A program made the position numbers and the translations under genes. A stretch of 64,000 nucleotides of DNA from CAYVVT01 sp964454335 (lineage in GTDB: Bacteria > Fidelibacterota > UBA8477 > JABMPR01): NCBI GenBank assembly GCA_964454335.1, contig CAYVVT010000005.1, positions 196,349 to 260,348 on the forward strand. The letters run 5' to 3'. The stretch's first letter is position 1; every line of letters starts with the position of its first letter. The notes below the pieces were generated by a model. The model searched no databases. It worked only from the letters and a program-made list of their open reading frames with translations, and had not been told where the DNA came from. This document shows, one piece after another, positions 1 to 9,131 of this stretch.

Positions 1-1365
1 CCTTCTGGTCTCGGGGTGGAGATGGAGACAGACAAACCAAACTGGTATGATGCTTTGAACGGCCTGCCGGGATTGATGGGCTCGAGTTTGAGCGAGACCC
101 TGGAGGTGAAGCGCAATATCCGCTTTCTGCTGGAGGTCCTTGAAACCTACCCGAACGGATCTGAAGAACTGGAGATCTTTGGCGAGCTGCATAACTTCTG
201 TACCTCTCTTGCTGGTATTCTCAGTGATGCCGCCAATCCCTTTAACTACTGGCAGCGAGCCACTGCCCTGAAGGAATCTTATCGCCAGCAGGTCCACTAT
301 GGACTCACCGGAGATCTGAAGACCATTGGAATAAAGACTGTTCAAGCTGTCCTGCAAGCCGGTCTCGAGCGGATCGAGGAGGGTGTTTCCAGGGCCTGGG
401 ACAAGGATCGAAAGATCCCATCCACGTATTTCTTTCACGAGGTCACTGATCATAAGATGATCATGGAGGCAGGTCCGAATGGGGAGGAAGTCAACAAAAC
501 TAATGCCCGAGGATTACCCTGTTTCAAGGCCGAAGCCTTTCAACTCCACCATTTGCCCCACTTTCTGGAAGGGCCGGTCCATTATCTTCGCTGCCAACCC
601 TCTTACAATGAAGCTCTGGAGTTGGCAGAGAATATCCGTCATAGTGATCTCTTCGATGCAAAGCTGAAGATGTACAAGGTCAATGCAGACTTGGAGGATG
701 AAGCCATGGAGATCGGGCGCGCCCGGGTTTTCTCTCCTGGCTGGTTTGAAAATGAATCCATCTGGCTGCACATGGAATACAAGTACATGCTTGAACTCCT
801 CAGGAATGGTCTCCATGACCAGTTCTATGCGGATTTCAAGCAGGTTTTCATTCCTTTCATGGATCCTGAGGTATACGGGCGCAGCGTCCTGGAGAATTCA
901 TCCTTTCTGGTGAGCAGCGCCAATCCCGATCCGGAGCTCCATGGGACGGGATTCGTGGCCCGCCTCAGTGGAGCGACAGCCGAATTCATTCATATTCTTC
1001 AGCTCATGACAGTTGGTGAGAGGCCTTTCCATGTAAATGGCATTGCCGATCTGGTATGTAAACTGGAACCTGCTTTACCGGGTTGGTTGTTTACTGATTC
1101 TGAACAATCACTGCAATTGAATGGGGAGAAGAAGCTCCTGCCTGCGAACACATTCACTTTCATGTTTCTGGGAGAGATCCTGGTGACCTACCACAATCCG
1201 TCCCGGAAGGATTGTTACGGTCCCTCTGCTGCTGTAGTCAAACGATGGAAGATCACCACATCCAACAGAGAAATGCATGAAGTAGAGGGTGAAGAGATCG
1301 AGGGTGAGCTGGCAGAGATGATCCGTAATCGTGAAGTCAGTCGAGTCGAAATAGAATTAGCCTAA
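1..1365 (+). CDS. glycoside phosphorylase (GH94/149/161-like), C-terminal part, 5' truncated by window edge
   Basis: The frame is open from base 1 with no stop, so this is the last ~454 codons of a longer gene; a GTG at 16 is internal rather than a start. Conserved blocks typical of large inverting phosphorylases are visible: SGLGVEMET and NGLPGLMGSS near the beginning, SPGWFENESIWLHMEYKY near 730-790, and LENSSFLVSSANPDPELHGTGF near 885-960. I know this set from beta-glucan phosphorylases of the GH94/149/161 group, which split beta-1,3-oligoglucosides with phosphate to glucose 1-phosphate. The substrate is inferred from the beta-glucanase neighbours. The GH17 lipoprotein gene follows after 15 bases, so they are probably one operon. 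The missing N-terminus prevents family assignment and a check for a signal peptide. Confidence 0.72.
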   Translation, partial: PSGLGVEMETDKPNWYDALNGLPGLMGSSLSETLEVKRNIRFLLEVLETYPNGSEELEIFGELHNFCTSLAGILSDAANPFNYWQRATALKESYRQQVHYGLTGDLKTIGIKTVQAVLQAGLERIEEGVSRAWDKDRKIPSTYFFHEVTDHKMIMEAGPNGEEVNKTNARGLPCFKAEAFQLHHLPHFLEGPVHYLRCQPSYNEALELAENIRHSDLFDAKLKMYKVNADLEDEAMEIGRARVFSPGWFENESIWLHMEYKYMLELLRNGLHDQFYADFKQVFIPFMDPEVYGRSVLENSSFLVSSANPDPELHGTGFVARLSGATAEFIHILQLMTVGERPFHVNGIADLVCKLEPALPGWLFTDSEQSLQLNGEKKLLPANTFTFMFLGEILVTYHNPSRKDCYGPSAAVVKRWKITTSNREMHEVEGEEIEGELAEMIRNREVSRVEIELA

Positions 1366-1380
1366 CGAGGGGAAGAATCG

Positions 1381-2502
1381 ATGTCTATAAGAAGATCGCA
1401 GATGATTGTATTGGGCCTTCTGAGCCTGCTGTTGTTGAGCTGTCGGACCTTCCTGCCCTCCAGTGAGGTGACAACTGCTGAAAAAACGCCTGAACCGGTG
1501 GATCTGGTGACCCTGTTGAACCAGGACAGTGTATACACTGAGCGGGAGGAACCCTTTACGATCCGTCCGTTTGAGCCGTATCTGGATAGCGTTTGGATAG
1601 GTAACGCTGTTTCCTATGGCCCTTTCCGGGAGGGGCAGGCACCAGATGTAGTGGGACCCAGCGAAGCTGAAATACTGGAGGACCTGACCATCATGAAAGA
1701 GCACTGGAACCTCATACGGGTGTATGGCTCGGACGATGACAGCGAAAGGATTTTGAAGGTCATCCATGAAAATCAGTTACCCATCAGGGTCATGCTGGGG
1801 ATCTGGTTGGAGAATGAGATTATCCACCCGGAGTTGAAGGCAAAGAACATTAACCAGGTGATCCAGGGCATTGATTTAGCCAATCGATATCAGAACGAGG
1901 TTATTGCCATTAATGTCGGGAACGAAACCCAGGTGTGGTGGTCCGGCCACCGTACCTATCCGTTCAATCTGAAGAAATACATACGCATTGTCAGAGAGCA
2001 CACACACGTCCCTATTACCACAGCCGATGATTATAACTTCTGGAATAAACCAGAGAGCAAGGAGATTGCGGCGGAGATAGATTTCATCGTCCTGCATGCT
2101 TATGCTCTCTGGAATGGTCAATTGCTGGCGCATGCCATTACCTGGGTTGACAGCGTTTACCAGGATGCGATTTCCAGGCATCCGGATAAAACCATGGTCC
2201 TGGGAGAAACAGGCTGGGCCACGGTTTACAATCCGGAGAGAGATGGACCCGGTGAGCAAGGCTCCCTCATGAAGGGCGAGGTAAGTGTTTCTGCCCAGGA
2301 GAAGTTCTTCCGTGACCAGTTTATCTGGACCGAGGAACAGCGGATCACCACTTTTTGGTTCGAAGCCTTTGACGAACCCTGGAAGGGCGGTGGCACTGAT
2401 ACCGGTCCTATCGAGGTTGAGAAGAACTGGGGTGTCTTTAACAAGGATCGCAGTCCCAAAGAATCATTTCAGAATGTTATCCAGGCCAGGGTTTCCGAAT
2501 GA
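1381..2502 (+). CDS. GH17 family beta-1,3-glucan-active lipoprotein
   Basis: The 373-residue protein has a lipoprotein signal (hydrophobic stretch ending LLLLSC, Cys near residue 21) and then a TIM-barrel GH17 domain. Family landmarks are WIGNAVSYGPFREGQ at the N-terminal strand, INVGNET with the predicted acid/base Glu182, VLGETGW with the predicted nucleophile Glu276, and FWFEAFDEPWKG near the end. GH17 enzymes hydrolyse or transglycosylate beta-1,3-glucans. The lipid anchor suggests action in the periplasm or on the outer membrane. The ATG follows GAGGGGA by 6 bases, and the phosphorylase gene ends 15 bases upstream. Exo- or transferase activity cannot be told from the sequence. Confidence 0.85.
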   Translation: MSIRRSQMIVLGLLSLLLLSCRTFLPSSEVTTAEKTPEPVDLVTLLNQDSVYTEREEPFTIRPFEPYLDSVWIGNAVSYGPFREGQAPDVVGPSEAEILEDLTIMKEHWNLIRVYGSDDDSERILKVIHENQLPIRVMLGIWLENEIIHPELKAKNINQVIQGIDLANRYQNEVIAINVGNETQVWWSGHRTYPFNLKKYIRIVREHTHVPITTADDYNFWNKPESKEIAAEIDFIVLHAYALWNGQLLAHAITWVDSVYQDAISRHPDKTMVLGETGWATVYNPERDGPGEQGSLMKGEVSVSAQEKFFRDQFIWTEEQRITTFWFEAFDEPWKGGGTDTGPIEVEKNWGVFNKDRSPKESFQNVIQARVSE

Positions 2503-2533
2503 CGTCCAGGAGTGATGACTGATCACAAAACAA

Positions 2534-2565
2534 AAGGGCAGGCCCAGGCCTGCCCTTCTTATTTC
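2534..2565. terminator. bidirectional rho-independent terminator between convergent GH17 and GH3 genes
   Basis: An 11-bp perfect stem, AAGGGCAGGCC (2534-2544) with GGCCTGCCCTT (2547-2557), is followed by a T-rich run on the plus strand and preceded by an A-rich run that gives a T-rich tail on the minus strand. It lies between two converging genes and can serve both. Confidence 0.85.
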
Positions 2566-2600
2566 TTCCGGATTGACTTCAGACCGGGAGGGATGTCCTT

Positions 2601-4472
2601 CTATTCAAAACTTAATCCGTAGCCAAAGGCAAACAGAGGAGCGTAATCATCGTCCCCGGAGTTCACGGGGATCTGATCCATGCTGGCTGGCCAGCTGAAC
2701 GGCAGCTTGCCCGTGGGTGCATAGTCACCGAAGATGATATCCGTGATACCGTTACCCTCGGTTCCCGGCCACCACGCGGCCAGGAAGGCATCAGCATTCT
2801 CAAGGATATCGGTGATGATCATGGGACGACCGGACAGAAGCACCACGATATAGGGTACATCCGCTGCTTTCACGCGATGGATGACGTCAAGATCTTCCTG
2901 GCTCAGAAAGAGCTCTTCCCGGTCACCAACCATCTCAGCATAAGGATCTTCACCCACAACGACGATGACGGCATTTGCCCCGCCGACCTCAGAACCATCC
3001 ACTGAATGAACAACCTCAGTCTCAGTTGAGACTGTTTCCTGAACACCTTCCAGGACGGTTGTACCAGGGGTTATATCACCTGAAGATCCCTGCCAGGAAA
3101 TGGTCCAGCCACCACACTGCATACCCACATTGTCAGCACCCCTGCCTGCAACCACGATCTTGCCCAGGTCCTTTGACAAAGGAAGGATGTTCTCTTCGTT
3201 CTTCAGCATAACGACGGATTCCCTAACTGCCTGACGTGAGGTCTCGCGGTGTTCAGCCGAACCCACGGTAGCCAGGAGTGCTCGATCATTATGCCAGGCT
3301 GAGTTGAGCAGACCCATGGACTCCTTGACCTTGAGGATCCTCATGACGGCATCATCAATACGCTCCATGGGGATGTCTCCGTCCTCGACAGCCTCCTTGA
3401 ACAGGGTCAGGAATGTCTTGTACGAGGATCCAGCCTGCTGGTGATTGATGTTATTGTTGATATCCCCTGGAACCATGATCATGTCCATACCCGCAGTAAT
3501 GCTCTGGATGATGTCGGATTTGTAGTCACCCGGAAGATCATCGATACCGCGCCAGTCACTGACGATAAAGCCTTCGAAGCCCAGCTCTTCCTTTAAAAGT
3601 CGGTTCATGAGATAGGCGTGACCGTGGCACTTCTCACCATTCCAACTGCTGAAGGAGGTCATGATGGTGGCTGCACCAGCTTCAATGGATGCAACATAGG
3701 GCGGAAGATGGAGTTCCCGCAGAGTGGTGTCGTCGATCTGGGTATCACCGCGATCGATGAGTCCGCCTAATCCGGTCCCGTAGGTTGTACCACCATCCGC
3801 GATGAAGTGTTTGGCGCAGGCTGCGATGGCATCCGGGGCAGAAAGGTCCGTGCCCTGCAGGCCTCGCACCGAAGCACGGCTCAGAGAGGTTACCAGTGTC
3901 ACATCTTCCGAGAACGACTCAAAGCTGCGGCCCCAGCGTTCGTCCCGGGAATTGGCCACACAGGGAGCGAAGGTCCAATTGATCCCTGTGGCTCTCACTT
4001 CTCTGGCAGTAATGCGGGATAGTTCCTCCACCAGGTCAGGGTTCCTGGTTGCGCCAAGACCAACGTTATGAGGCATGATGGTAGCACCCACGACGTTGCT
4101 GTGACCATGGACAGCATCGACTCCGTAGATCAACGGGATCCCCAGACGTGTTTCCGATGCGAGGGCCTGGTACTCATCGAGCATATCGGCCCAGGCTTCT
4201 GGCGTGTTGGGATCTGGTGTGGATCCGCCGCCACTCAGCAGTGAACCCAGGTAGAAGCGCTTGATGTCGTTGATATCCTCGAGATATCTGCGGTCAACCT
4301 GGGTCATCTGACCAATTTTCTCATCGATGGTCATTATTTGCACGATCTCTTCCACTGTCTTGCCGATAATGGATTCTTGCTTCACCATGGGCTCTGTACT
4401 GTTGCATGCAGCCAATAGGAATACGATTGCATATGCTGCCATGATGAACTGAATGATTTTGAAATTCCGCAC
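2601..4472 (-). CDS. GH3 family beta-glucosidase, lipoprotein
   Basis: The 623-residue protein has a lipobox (FLLAAC, Cys near 23) followed by the two-domain GH3 fold. The N-terminal barrel holds YGVDAVHGH, KHFIADGGTTYGTGLGG and the nucleophile motif GFIVSDWRG with Asp306. The C-terminal sandwich domain holds VMLKNEENILPL and the terminal FAFGYGLSFE. GH3 beta-glucosidases remove glucose from the non-reducing end of beta-glucan oligosaccharides. It starts at GTG 4470-4472 with AAGGAG (4478-4483) five bases upstream. It is transcribed divergently from the sensor cassette and has its own sigma-54-type promoter. A laminaribiose or cellobiose preference cannot be read from the sequence. Confidence 0.9.
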   Translation of the reverse strand: MRNFKIIQFIMAAYAIVFLLAACNSTEPMVKQESIIGKTVEEIVQIMTIDEKIGQMTQVDRRYLEDINDIKRFYLGSLLSGGGSTPDPNTPEAWADMLDEYQALASETRLGIPLIYGVDAVHGHSNVVGATIMPHNVGLGATRNPDLVEELSRITAREVRATGINWTFAPCVANSRDERWGRSFESFSEDVTLVTSLSRASVRGLQGTDLSAPDAIAACAKHFIADGGTTYGTGLGGLIDRGDTQIDDTTLRELHLPPYVASIEAGAATIMTSFSSWNGEKCHGHAYLMNRLLKEELGFEGFIVSDWRGIDDLPGDYKSDIIQSITAGMDMIMVPGDINNNINHQQAGSSYKTFLTLFKEAVEDGDIPMERIDDAVMRILKVKESMGLLNSAWHNDRALLATVGSAEHRETSRQAVRESVVMLKNEENILPLSKDLGKIVVAGRGADNVGMQCGGWTISWQGSSGDITPGTTVLEGVQETVSTETEVVHSVDGSEVGGANAVIVVVGEDPYAEMVGDREELFLSQEDLDVIHRVKAADVPYIVVLLSGRPMIITDILENADAFLAAWWPGTEGNGITDIIFGDYAPTGKLPFSWPASMDQIPVNSGDDDYAPLFAFGYGLSFE

Positions 4473-4526
4473 TGCGTCTCCTTAGAATTTTCTTGAGTGG
4501 TTCCTGGTGTAAACACATCATGAATC

Positions 4527-4541
4527 GCAAGGATAGTGCCA
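4527..4541 (-). promoter_or_regulatory. sigma-54 (-24/-12) promoter for the GH3 gene
   Basis: On the minus strand the sequence reads TGGCAC (4541-4536), TATCC (4535-4531), TTGC (4530-4527). This matches the RpoN consensus TGGCAC-N5-TTGC at every fixed position with exact spacing. It predicts a start near 4515 and a leader of about 42 bases to the GTG at 4472, with the ribosome site in between. The neighbouring NtrC-type activator gene makes it functionally sensible. Confidence 0.8.
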
Positions 4542-4825
4542 TCGGTAAGAATGATCCAGATTGGAATAATCCGGGATGATGGATGGATCAATCGGGAATA
4601 TTGGGGAATTCGTTCATTGGATCTGTTGAGCTGGAGATGGAGCAGAAGGTAAGTCTCAAATTAATATGACTCTTAGGATCACCGGGAGCCAAGGTTATAC
4701 AGTGCATGCCAGACGGTCCGCAGAAAGGGTATATCATTCGCTTAGTAACTGATTTGCCATCTGGACGGTCATAAACAGGGAATGAAAGGAAGCTTTCAGC
4801 TTGTATTGTTTTGATATGTCGTGTA
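4542..4825. other. divergent intergenic region between GH3 and sensor cassette
   Basis: About 280 bases without a gene between the GH3 promoter and the palindrome at the start of the solute-binding protein gene. I see no further -24/-12 site, no terminator and no convincing sigma-70 promoter for the rightward genes. Activator binding to stimulate GH3 could occur here or in the palindrome to the right. Confidence 0.5.
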
Positions 4826-4840
4826 TTATCATTTCGATAA
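4826..4840. promoter_or_regulatory. palindromic operator candidate TTATCATTTCGATAA
   Basis: The 15-base inverted repeat TTATCA-TTT-CGATAA lies directly before the chosen start codon at 4842. It shares length, spacing and arms with two palindromes at 9132-9166. It could be the site of the NtrC-type regulator, placed about 310 bases upstream of the GH3 start, and could also give autoregulation of the cassette. The binding protein is inferred. Confidence 0.5.
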
Positions 4841-4841
4841 T

Positions 4842-6197
4842 ATGAGTGATAAAGACGTACCCCCCATCGAACGCCGCCGCAAGAGCGGCAATTTCTTTAC
4901 AAGCCTGCCTTTTCTGTTTGCCCTCGGCGCACTTCTATTCAGTATCTCCTTCCTGGTCTCATCCCTGCCGGTAGGATCCGGTAAACTGACAGGCAACGGG
5001 ATCCAGAAGGTATATTTCACTGGTGATATAGATCTTGCCCACGCCGAGATCATCGACAGATTCAATCAGATCCATGCAGGAAGTATCGAGGTCATACCCA
5101 TCCATCTGCCCTTTACAAAATTCAACACCAATCAACGCAAGGAACTCATCGCCCGCAATCTCAGAAGTCATAGCAGTCGCATCGACGTGTTCTCGGTGGA
5201 CCTCATCTGGGTCCCGCGCTTTGTGAAGTGGGCCGAACCCCTGGCACCGTACTTTTCCCATGCCTACCTGGACAGGATCATGCCGGCGGCCCTGCAAACC
5301 TGTTATGTCGACGGTATGCTCTACGCCATGCCTCTGTTTATCGATATCGGTGGGATGTATTACCGCCATGATCTCATCCGTGCACTCCCCGATGGGCAGG
5401 CCATAGAAGAGCGTATCCGACAATCTATCAGTTGGACTGAATTGCTTGATATCGGCAGGAAGTATTTCAGTGATCGTCCTGTATATATGCTCCAGGGGGA
5501 AGCCTATGAGGGCATTGTGGTTAATTTCAATGAGTTCTATGGACGTCCCCTGCAGGATCCTGTAAGCGGGGACATGGTCAATTTCACTGATCCCCAGCTC
5601 ATCAGTCGTGTAGATTTCATGAGGGATCTGATCCATAAGCACCGTGTTACCCCCTTTGAATCGACTCAATTCACCGAAGACGAATGTATCAGATATGCCC
5701 TGCAATTTGATGTGCCCTTCGTTCGCGGCTGGCCATCACTGAACAACGAGCGCGAGCGACGATTCGACCTTGAACAGTTCAGGAAGTTCAGCGTGGCACC
5801 ACTGCCGCATTTTGAGGGTGAAGAGCCCTCACCCCTGTACGGTGGATGGAATATGATGCTTTCCAAACATTCACCTGTAAAGGAAGCAGCCATCTCGTTC
5901 ATGAAATTTGCGGCTTCCATGGAAGGTCAACTGGTCTTCTATGAATCGGAAGGATTGCTTCCCATTCAACACTCACTATACACCCAGGGACCGGATTCCA
6001 GCAAAACTGAGCGACTGGAATTCATGCAGAACCTCATGGATGATGGACTTCACCGGCCAGCGCTGGCAGGCTATACACGCATATCGGACATTCTCTCCGC
6101 CCAGCTGCACCGTGTACTTACCGGCGAGTTGAGCTCGGAACTGGCCATGCTGGAAGCTCAGGCTGAGATCGAGCTTCTGATGAACGGGGGAGAGTGA
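4842..6197 (+). CDS. membrane-anchored solute-binding protein (ABC family 1 type), probable sensor subunit
   Basis: I chose ATG 4842, giving MSDKDVPPIERRRKSG. An earlier in-frame GTG at 4821 lies inside the palindrome, and neither start has a clear ribosome site. After a basic N-terminus there is one membrane segment (about residues 18-40, FLFALGALLFSISFLVSS). The remainder is an extracytoplasmic sugar-binding fold: VYFTGDIDLAHAEIIDRFN, RIDVFSVDLIWVPRFVKWAEPL and VRGWPSLNN. No ABC permease or ATPase is nearby, and the gene overlaps the kinase gene by one base (TGATG). I infer that it binds glucan oligosaccharides and passes the signal to the kinase rather than feeding a transporter. The uncleaved-looking anchor supports this. 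Confidence 0.75.
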   Translation: MSDKDVPPIERRRKSGNFFTSLPFLFALGALLFSISFLVSSLPVGSGKLTGNGIQKVYFTGDIDLAHAEIIDRFNQIHAGSIEVIPIHLPFTKFNTNQRKELIARNLRSHSSRIDVFSVDLIWVPRFVKWAEPLAPYFSHAYLDRIMPAALQTCYVDGMLYAMPLFIDIGGMYYRHDLIRALPDGQAIEERIRQSISWTELLDIGRKYFSDRPVYMLQGEAYEGIVVNFNEFYGRPLQDPVSGDMVNFTDPQLISRVDFMRDLIHKHRVTPFESTQFTEDECIRYALQFDVPFVRGWPSLNNERERRFDLEQFRKFSVAPLPHFEGEEPSPLYGGWNMMLSKHSPVKEAAISFMKFAASMEGQLVFYESEGLLPIQHSLYTQGPDSSKTERLEFMQNLMDDGLHRPALAGYTRISDILSAQLHRVLTGELSSELAMLEAQAEIELLMNGGE

Positions 6198-7678
6198 TGA
6201 GCCGGTTTACTCAACGCTTCGAGAACATTCACTTCGAGGTTCAGCATATCCTGGTGCTGTTCATCATCGTCGTGGTATTCCAGACCGCTCTCTCATTCCT
6301 CAACAATCAAAGCACCAACCAGCTATTTCAGCAGTCCATGGAATACTACCGGCGAGATACTGCAGAGCGCATCGCCGATCTGACCACGACGGCCCTTGAG
6401 CTGCAGATTGAGCGTGGTGTTGACCAGAATAGTGTATCTCGAGCTGAACGTGAAGCGGTCATTCTCTCCCTGAACAAACTTGTGAGCCAGCAAAATCTCC
6501 AACGCAATGTTGATGAGATCTATCTTCTGGTCGAATACGGCGACAGTGTACTTGTGCTTCAAGAAGGAGTTGACATCTATGAGCTCTACTTTGGCAGTGG
6601 CGCCACCGACAATATTTCACAGGTTCCTGTTGCTTCGAACGCCCTGGTCTATTATGCCGAGAACCAGATGACGCTCCTGGCCGCAGAACAGATCATCTCT
6701 TCAGTAGATGGAGACAATACATTCCACGTTCTGGTGCCCTTCTATAATCGTGGCGAGATTGCCGGAGCCACCTACATGCGAATCACGCCGGATGTGGCTG
6801 GATTTATGTCCCTTATCGAATCAGCATACAACCAGAGTGGTGTGCTTTTTACCGGTCTTATCCTCATCGGGTTCATGGCCATGTTCTTCATTTACTCCTA
6901 CACTGCTCAGGAGCGTGATCTGGCCCAGAAGCGACTTTTCGAACAGGAATCCCGACAGTTAAGGGAGAAGGTGGAGCATCAGAAGGAATCCCTGTTCACC
7001 AAACGGATCTACCATACGCACCACAAGGCTGAAAAGGTCATGGGCTTCATTAAAGAGGACCTGAGGGGTCTGGATCAGGGGAACCTGGATAAAACACGCA
7101 ACCGGGTAACAAAGTACGCCAATTTCATTTCTCGGGTCATTTATGATATGAAATCATATGATCCACCCATTCATGTCATTCGGAATCCCCTGTTCCAGAC
7201 AGATGTCAATGGTGTGATCACGTTCATTGTCGATAATATCTTCAAGCGGGTTTATAGGGAAGGGGAGACCAGGGCGGGCAAGGTGAAGCTGGATCTGGCA
7301 GAGGATCTACCCATCGTACATGTAAATGAATATGTGATCTGGGAGATCATTGAACCCCTGATCCAGAATGCAATTGATCACAATGTCGATCGCGAGCTTA
7401 CCCTTACTGTCCGGACCAGCCAACCGCAGGAAACCGATCGCATACTCATCGAGATCGAGGACGATGGTCATGGATTCAAACCGGAGCTGTTGATGGAGGA
7501 TGAGGATGGGGTCAAGGCCCTGTTCCGTGAGTCTATCAGCACCAAGGAAGGCGACCATAACTCAGGTTACGGCTGTTATCTGGCCCGGGAGATTAGTCGA
7601 CGTTGTGGTTGGACCGTGGATGCAGTTAATCTGCCTGCGGGCGGGGCAAGTTTTAGAATCAGCGCTTCAACAGGATAA
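6197..7678 (+). CDS. sensor histidine kinase of the glucan cassette
   Basis: ATG 6197 overlaps the upstream stop by one base; a GTG at 6194 is an alternative. TM1 lies near residues 18-36 (HILVLFIIVVVFQTALSF). An extracytoplasmic sensor region of about 170 residues follows, then TM2 (GLILIGFMAMFFIYSY), a coiled linker and a cytoplasmic kinase core. The ATP-binding domain is clear: the N box in EPLIQNAIDHN, IEIEDDGHGF and HNSGYGCYLAREI. The phosphoacceptor region is unusual: the only candidate histidines are in YHTHHKAEKV, without the normal H-E/D pattern. The gene lies between the binding protein and the NtrC-type regulator, which it presumably phosphorylates. Confidence 0.85.
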   Translation: MSRFTQRFENIHFEVQHILVLFIIVVVFQTALSFLNNQSTNQLFQQSMEYYRRDTAERIADLTTTALELQIERGVDQNSVSRAEREAVILSLNKLVSQQNLQRNVDEIYLLVEYGDSVLVLQEGVDIYELYFGSGATDNISQVPVASNALVYYAENQMTLLAAEQIISSVDGDNTFHVLVPFYNRGEIAGATYMRITPDVAGFMSLIESAYNQSGVLFTGLILIGFMAMFFIYSYTAQERDLAQKRLFEQESRQLREKVEHQKESLFTKRIYHTHHKAEKVMGFIKEDLRGLDQGNLDKTRNRVTKYANFISRVIYDMKSYDPPIHVIRNPLFQTDVNGVITFIVDNIFKRVYREGETRAGKVKLDLAEDLPIVHVNEYVIWEIIEPLIQNAIDHNVDRELTLTVRTSQPQETDRILIEIEDDGHGFKPELLMEDEDGVKALFRESISTKEGDHNSGYGCYLAREISRRCGWTVDAVNLPAGGASFRISASTG

Positions 7679-7681
7679 CAC

Positions 7682-9127
7682 ATGGATCAAGATCAGATCG
7701 CCGTACTGCTCATTGAAGACGAAGAATTTGACGTTCGCCGGATACGGAATACCATCGATCCCTACCGTGAACGAATCCAGCTCAAGGAAATCGTTTCAAC
7801 AGGAGATGATGCCCTACAGTGTCTGGATGACTGCGGACCTTTCGATGTCGCCATCCTGGATTATCAGATCTCCGGCGGGCTTTACGGAGAAAGACTTGTC
7901 CGACGTCTCAGGGAGAAGGATCCCTGTCTGCAGGTCATTGTGATCACCAAGATGACCATCAACCAGACCGATCTGCACTTCGCCAACCAGATGATCGAGA
8001 GCGGGGCGTACTGGTACGGAACGAAATATCCATCTGATATCGAAGATTTCATTTATCAGCCCACGGATTTCATTCTCACCATCCTGAATGCTGCAGAAAA
8101 ACGCAGGCTGGAACATGAACAGCGCAAATCCCAGAGCCGTCTGGACCGCAGGATCGCGCGTATCGTGGAAGAACGGCCTCTGGTTGGTGATTCGGCCAGC
8201 ATCCAGCAGGTCAGGGATCACATCGGGAAGTTTGCCGCTACACATGCAAATGTTCTCATCATCGGCGAATCGGGATCCGGCAAGGAACTAATCGCGCGCA
8301 ATATCCATTACCTCAGTGATAGAAAATATGAGAACTTCGTCCCCGTGAACTGTGCTGCGATCCCGGGAGAACTAATTGAAAGTGAGTTGTTCGGCTTTGT
8401 GAAGGGAGCCTTCACGGGAGCCAAGGAGGACAAGGCCGGCCTTTTCGAGCAGGCCAATAATGGGACCATCTTCCTGGATGAGATATCGGAACTGCCCTTC
8501 ATGGCCCAAGCCAAGCTCCTGAGGGTTCTGGAGACAGGAGAAATGGACAAGATCGGCCGGAAGAAGAGTCATCATGTCGATGTGAGGGTCATCTCTGCCA
8601 CGAATAAGAATTTGAAGGACCTATTGAAGAAGAACAAGTTCCGTGAGGACCTTTTCTACCGTCTCAATATCCTGAACATCCAGGCTCCGGCTCTGCGAGA
8701 ACGTACAGATGACATCCGTATGCTCATCCAGTATTTTGTGAATCACTACTGTCACGATCTGAGTATCGTTCCGCCCCGGATAACGGATGGAGCCTGGAAC
8801 ATGCTTGAACAGTATCACTGGCCCGGCAATGTCCGTCAGCTGAAGAATGTTGTTCAGCGTCTGGTCATCCTGGGTAGTGATGGTGTCAACGAAGAGGTCG
8901 TCAACTTGGCCCTGGACATGCAATCCCAGGATTCCATATCACCACTGGTGAATCCCGTGTTCACGGATAAGAACATTCTGTCGCTGAGGGAGATGGAGCA
9001 GAGCTTTCGGAAGCAGTACTTCGAGTTTGTCCGTAAACACAGTAAGACCGATGCCGAGGCAGCTGGAAAGCTGGGCCTGGCACCCCCGAATTTTCACCGC
9101 ATGTGCAAGGAACTGGGCCTGAAATAG
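7682..9127 (+). CDS. NtrC-family sigma-54-dependent response regulator
   Basis: The 481-residue protein has all three modules of a sigma-54 activator. The N-terminal receiver has acidic IEDEE and a predicted phosphorylated Asp60 in VAILDYQ. The central AAA+ domain has Walker A GESGSGK (195-201), the sigma-54-contacting GAFTGA loop (242-247), Walker B GTIFLDE (261-267) and the arginine-finger region FREDLFYRLN. The C-terminal helix-turn-helix is Fis-like (TDAEAAGKLGLAPPNFHRM). It follows the kinase gene after 3 bases. It should activate RpoN promoters, and one such promoter stands before the GH3 gene. Palindromes just downstream of its stop codon could be its enhancer sites. Sigma-54 control is unusual for a polysaccharide locus of this group. 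Confidence 0.93.
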   Translation: MDQDQIAVLLIEDEEFDVRRIRNTIDPYRERIQLKEIVSTGDDALQCLDDCGPFDVAILDYQISGGLYGERLVRRLREKDPCLQVIVITKMTINQTDLHFANQMIESGAYWYGTKYPSDIEDFIYQPTDFILTILNAAEKRRLEHEQRKSQSRLDRRIARIVEERPLVGDSASIQQVRDHIGKFAATHANVLIIGESGSGKELIARNIHYLSDRKYENFVPVNCAAIPGELIESELFGFVKGAFTGAKEDKAGLFEQANNGTIFLDEISELPFMAQAKLLRVLETGEMDKIGRKKSHHVDVRVISATNKNLKDLLKKNKFREDLFYRLNILNIQAPALRERTDDIRMLIQYFVNHYCHDLSIVPPRITDGAWNMLEQYHWPGNVRQLKNVVQRLVILGSDGVNEEVVNLALDMQSQDSISPLVNPVFTDKNILSLREMEQSFRKQYFEFVRKHSKTDAEAAGKLGLAPPNFHRMCKELGLK

Positions 9128-9131
9128 ATCC

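Noticed and set aside
4959..5705. 248-codon minus-strand frame inside the solute-binding protein gene
   Set aside because: The plus-strand frame has a membrane anchor and binding-protein motifs and overlaps the kinase gene; the antisense frame shows none.
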